Shown here: positions 5,596-6,895 of the stretch, piece by piece
Layout of the letters: each line of letters starts with the position of its first letter
How positions within the stretch are numbered: the first letter of the stretch is position 1
Assembly: GCA_016765335.1 (NCBI GenBank)
Contig: JAESQE010000170.1
Location: 1,807 to 8,701, forward strand
DNA: 6,895 bases
Direction of reading: 5' to 3'
Origin: Planctomycetaceae bacterium
Lineage (GTDB): Bacteria > Planctomycetota > Planctomycetia > Planctomycetales > Planctomycetaceae
The notes under the pieces: model-generated
Database searches by the model: none
Seen by the model: only the letters and a program-made list of their open reading frames with translations
Told to the model about the DNA's origin: nothing
Program-made: the position numbers and the translations under genes

Positions 5596-6024
5596 ATGGT
5601 ATTGTTGGATAATCAGATGAAACTTATTCAGAAAAAACAACACAAAAGCAGAAACGCTTTGATGAGCATGGAGTTGGCGATGACGCTCCCTTTGCTGATG
5701 TTGGTTCTGTTTGCAGTTTTTGAATACTCGTTGTTGTTTTATGCTCGTGGTGGAGTAGTTCAGGCCAGTCGGATTGGGGCAAGATCTGCTTCTTATCCAG
5801 GCTCGACAGTTCAATTTGTTGAGGAGTCTGTCACGCGTGCATTGGGCCCTCGAATGAGTCAGCACGCAAATATTTATACTGAGCAGGGGCAGTTTTCTGG
5901 AGATCGAGTTGTTGTTGTGGTCAAAGTACCGATGTCTGCCGTTTCTCCAGATTTATTATGGCCCATTGGATTTGGTCTGCATGGAAGATATCTGGTTGCA
6001 GAAACATATATGGAGATGGAATAG
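5596..6024 (+). CDS. tadE: TadE-like pseudopilin of the Tad/Flp pilus system
   Basis: A 142-residue protein with one N-terminal hydrophobic segment and a mainly hydrophilic, beta-rich C-terminal domain, as in TadE/TadF pseudopilins. The type-III signal is visible: a short basic leader (QKKQHKSRN, 12-20), then A21-LMSM-E26, then LAMTLPLLMLVLFAVFEYSLLFYA (27-50). Cleavage would be after A21, with Glu at +5, by the CpaA encoded just upstream. The residues after the helix (GGVVQASRIGARSASYPG) also fit TadE. Two starts are possible: ATG 5596 has no clear ribosome site, while ATG 5617 gives 135 residues and follows GGA at about 9 nt. The shorter form leaves a more typical leader, and I slightly prefer it. 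It is co-directional with cpaA (64-bp gap) and cpaB (88-bp gap). Confidence 0.85.
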   Translation: MVLLDNQMKLIQKKQHKSRNALMSMELAMTLPLLMLVLFAVFEYSLLFYARGGVVQASRIGARSASYPGSTVQFVEESVTRALGPRMSQHANIYTEQGQFSGDRVVVVVKVPMSAVSPDLLWPIGFGLHGRYLVAETYMEME

Positions 6025-6027
6025 AAG

Positions 6028-6047
6028 ACTGATTCTTATGAGTCAGT
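6028..6047 (+). terminator. Stem-loop between tadE and cpaB (possible weak terminator or processing site)
   Basis: ACTGATTC-TTAT-GAGTCAGT forms an 8-bp stem with one G-U pair and a 4-nt loop, beginning just after the tadE stop codon. The downstream sequence (AAATTTGTCTTT) is only moderately T-rich, so strong intrinsic termination is unlikely. An attenuator or an mRNA-stabilising or processing hairpin that lowers cpaB relative to tadE is as likely. Confidence 0.35.
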
Positions 6048-6112
6048 AAATTTGTCTTTAAAAAATATCGTTCGGTGAAATCGAACTACTTTAATTAAGT
6101 CGGAGCGGGATA

Positions 6113-6895
6113 GTGAAAATCATAACACCTGCCTCAATTTCAGTGGCAATGTTGATCGCGGTCAGTGCACTGATCGGTTTTTATGTCATTAAAACCATGT
6201 TGCCCAGCCCTGAACCTGTCGCAGAGATTGGCACCCGAACTGTGCCAATGGCTAGTGCAAATATTCCAGCGGGCACATTGATTACAGCCGAGCATATTGT
6301 GCTTGGTCGTTTGAGTGAAGATAAACTGAAGGGTAAGCCAGATATTATCACCAATCGAGATATCATTGCAGGTCGTTATGCATTGAAAGATATTAAGCAG
6401 GCACAGCCGATTCATACTAGTGATCTTTATGCACCTGGAACTCGACCTGAATTGGAAGTTGCTCCGGGAATGCGAGCCGTGACGATTGGTCTTGGAGACA
6501 GTACTGCGGTTGTTGATGGTTTGATTAAGCCCGGCGATTATGTCGATGTGCATTTGACGATTGATGACAACAGTTCGGACAAGCGTTATCGCGGTGGATT
6601 TACTACGACGATGTTTAAGGGAGTTAAGCTTCTGGCGATGAATCGTTTGACTCATCAGTCAACGCTCTCTCGTGGGGCCAATACCGTCACTTTTGAATTG
6701 ACTCCATCGCAATCAAATATTCTGCTTCAGGCAAAAACAAAAGGTGAACTCAGTGTGACTTACACTCCCAACGGTCCCGGATCGGGAGGGGTTGAAGTAG
6801 CAGAATCAGATCGAGCATATTTTGATGAGATACTAGGACTCCCCGAGATTCCTAAACCGGATAAGCCATTTACAACTGAACTATTTCGTGGTTCC
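6113..6895 (+). CDS. cpaB: Tad pilus assembly protein CpaB/RcpC, 5' part (runs off right edge)
   Basis: The frame is open for 261 codons to the window edge and starts at GTG 6113, which has GGAG (6102-6105) 7 nt upstream; no upstream ATG fits. The protein begins VKIITP and has one N-terminal membrane segment (about 7-29). An SAF domain follows, with VPMASANIPAGTLITAEHIV (44-63) and a second part around IIAGRYALKDIKQAQPI (84-100). The CpaB/RcpC signature is APGMRAVTIGL...VVDGLIKPGDYVDVHLTID (117-151), in which the Gly-x-x-x-Pro-Gly-Asp-x-Val-Asp core is clear. CpaB is a periplasm-facing protein thought to work with the CpaC secretin in Tad pilus assembly. Its position directly after cpaA and tadE supports this. 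The C-terminus, and probably cpaC and further tad genes, lie beyond the window. Confidence 0.9.
   Translation, partial: MKIITPASISVAMLIAVSALIGFYVIKTMLPSPEPVAEIGTRTVPMASANIPAGTLITAEHIVLGRLSEDKLKGKPDIITNRDIIAGRYALKDIKQAQPIHTSDLYAPGTRPELEVAPGMRAVTIGLGDSTAVVDGLIKPGDYVDVHLTIDDNSSDKRYRGGFTTTMFKGVKLLAMNRLTHQSTLSRGANTVTFELTPSQSNILLQAKTKGELSVTYTPNGPGSGGVEVAESDRAYFDEILGLPEIPKPDKPFTTELFRGS

Noticed and set aside
5434..5865. 143-codon minus-strand frame across the cpaA-tadE junction
   Set aside because: It overlaps two genes with clear motifs on the other strand and spans their intergenic gap without a plausible start context.
6140..6655. 171-codon minus-strand open frame opposite cpaB
   Set aside because: It is the antisense shadow of a clear CpaB coding frame, has a low-complexity Ser/Arg/Asn-rich translation, and shows no recognised domain.
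1..6895. Anti-phage, CRISPR, retron or other unusual multi-gene system
   Set aside because: No repeats with spacers, reverse transcriptase, nuclease or NTPase modules were found. All long coding frames fall into familiar families.

Overview
The window looks like a piece of a planctomycete chromosome, possibly a Gimesia/Rubinisphaera-like organism. This rests on moderate GC content, a short Tad/Flp pilus cluster (cpaA-tadE-cpaB) with long leaders, an OleD-like reductase of the kind reported in several planctomycetes, and a Zn-ribbon ISL3 transposase. It is an inference from gene content and remembered family sequences; no database was searched.

Layout. Positions 1-49 may hold the last codons of a rightward gene. 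Positions 57-1049 (minus) encode an NAD(P)-dependent 3-beta-HSD-type reductase that most resembles OleD of olefin (long-chain hydrocarbon) biosynthesis. About 1135-2575 is an ISL3-family insertion sequence. Its single transposase gene is a fossil: it has two in-frame stops, a roughly 104-bp inserted segment that shifts the frame, a small tandem duplication, and an alanine where the first catalytic Asp is expected. Positions 2692-3486 and 3549-4517 (both minus, 62 bp apart) encode an inositol-monophosphatase-family phosphatase and a 2-hydroxyacid dehydrogenase of the glyoxylate/hydroxypyruvate reductase type. They probably form one transcription unit read leftwards. Positions 4518-4958 are a 441-bp divergent intergenic region with a good extended -10 element facing right, a -10-like element and short palindromes facing left, and a curious 101-codon startless open frame on the minus strand.

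Positions 4959-6895 (plus) are the beginning of a Tad pilus operon: prepilin peptidase CpaA/TadV, a TadE-like pseudopilin, and CpaB, which starts at GTG and runs off the right edge. CpaA would process prepilins, including the TadE-like protein, which shows a recognisable type-III signal. CpaB is the periplasmic/outer-membrane assembly partner.

I found no tRNA, rRNA, CRISPR array, defence system or clearly new multi-gene system. The points most worth a second look are the decayed ISL3 element with its hairpin-rich insert, the structured intergenic region between the metabolic pair and the pilus operon, and the small repeat that contains the cpaA stop codon.
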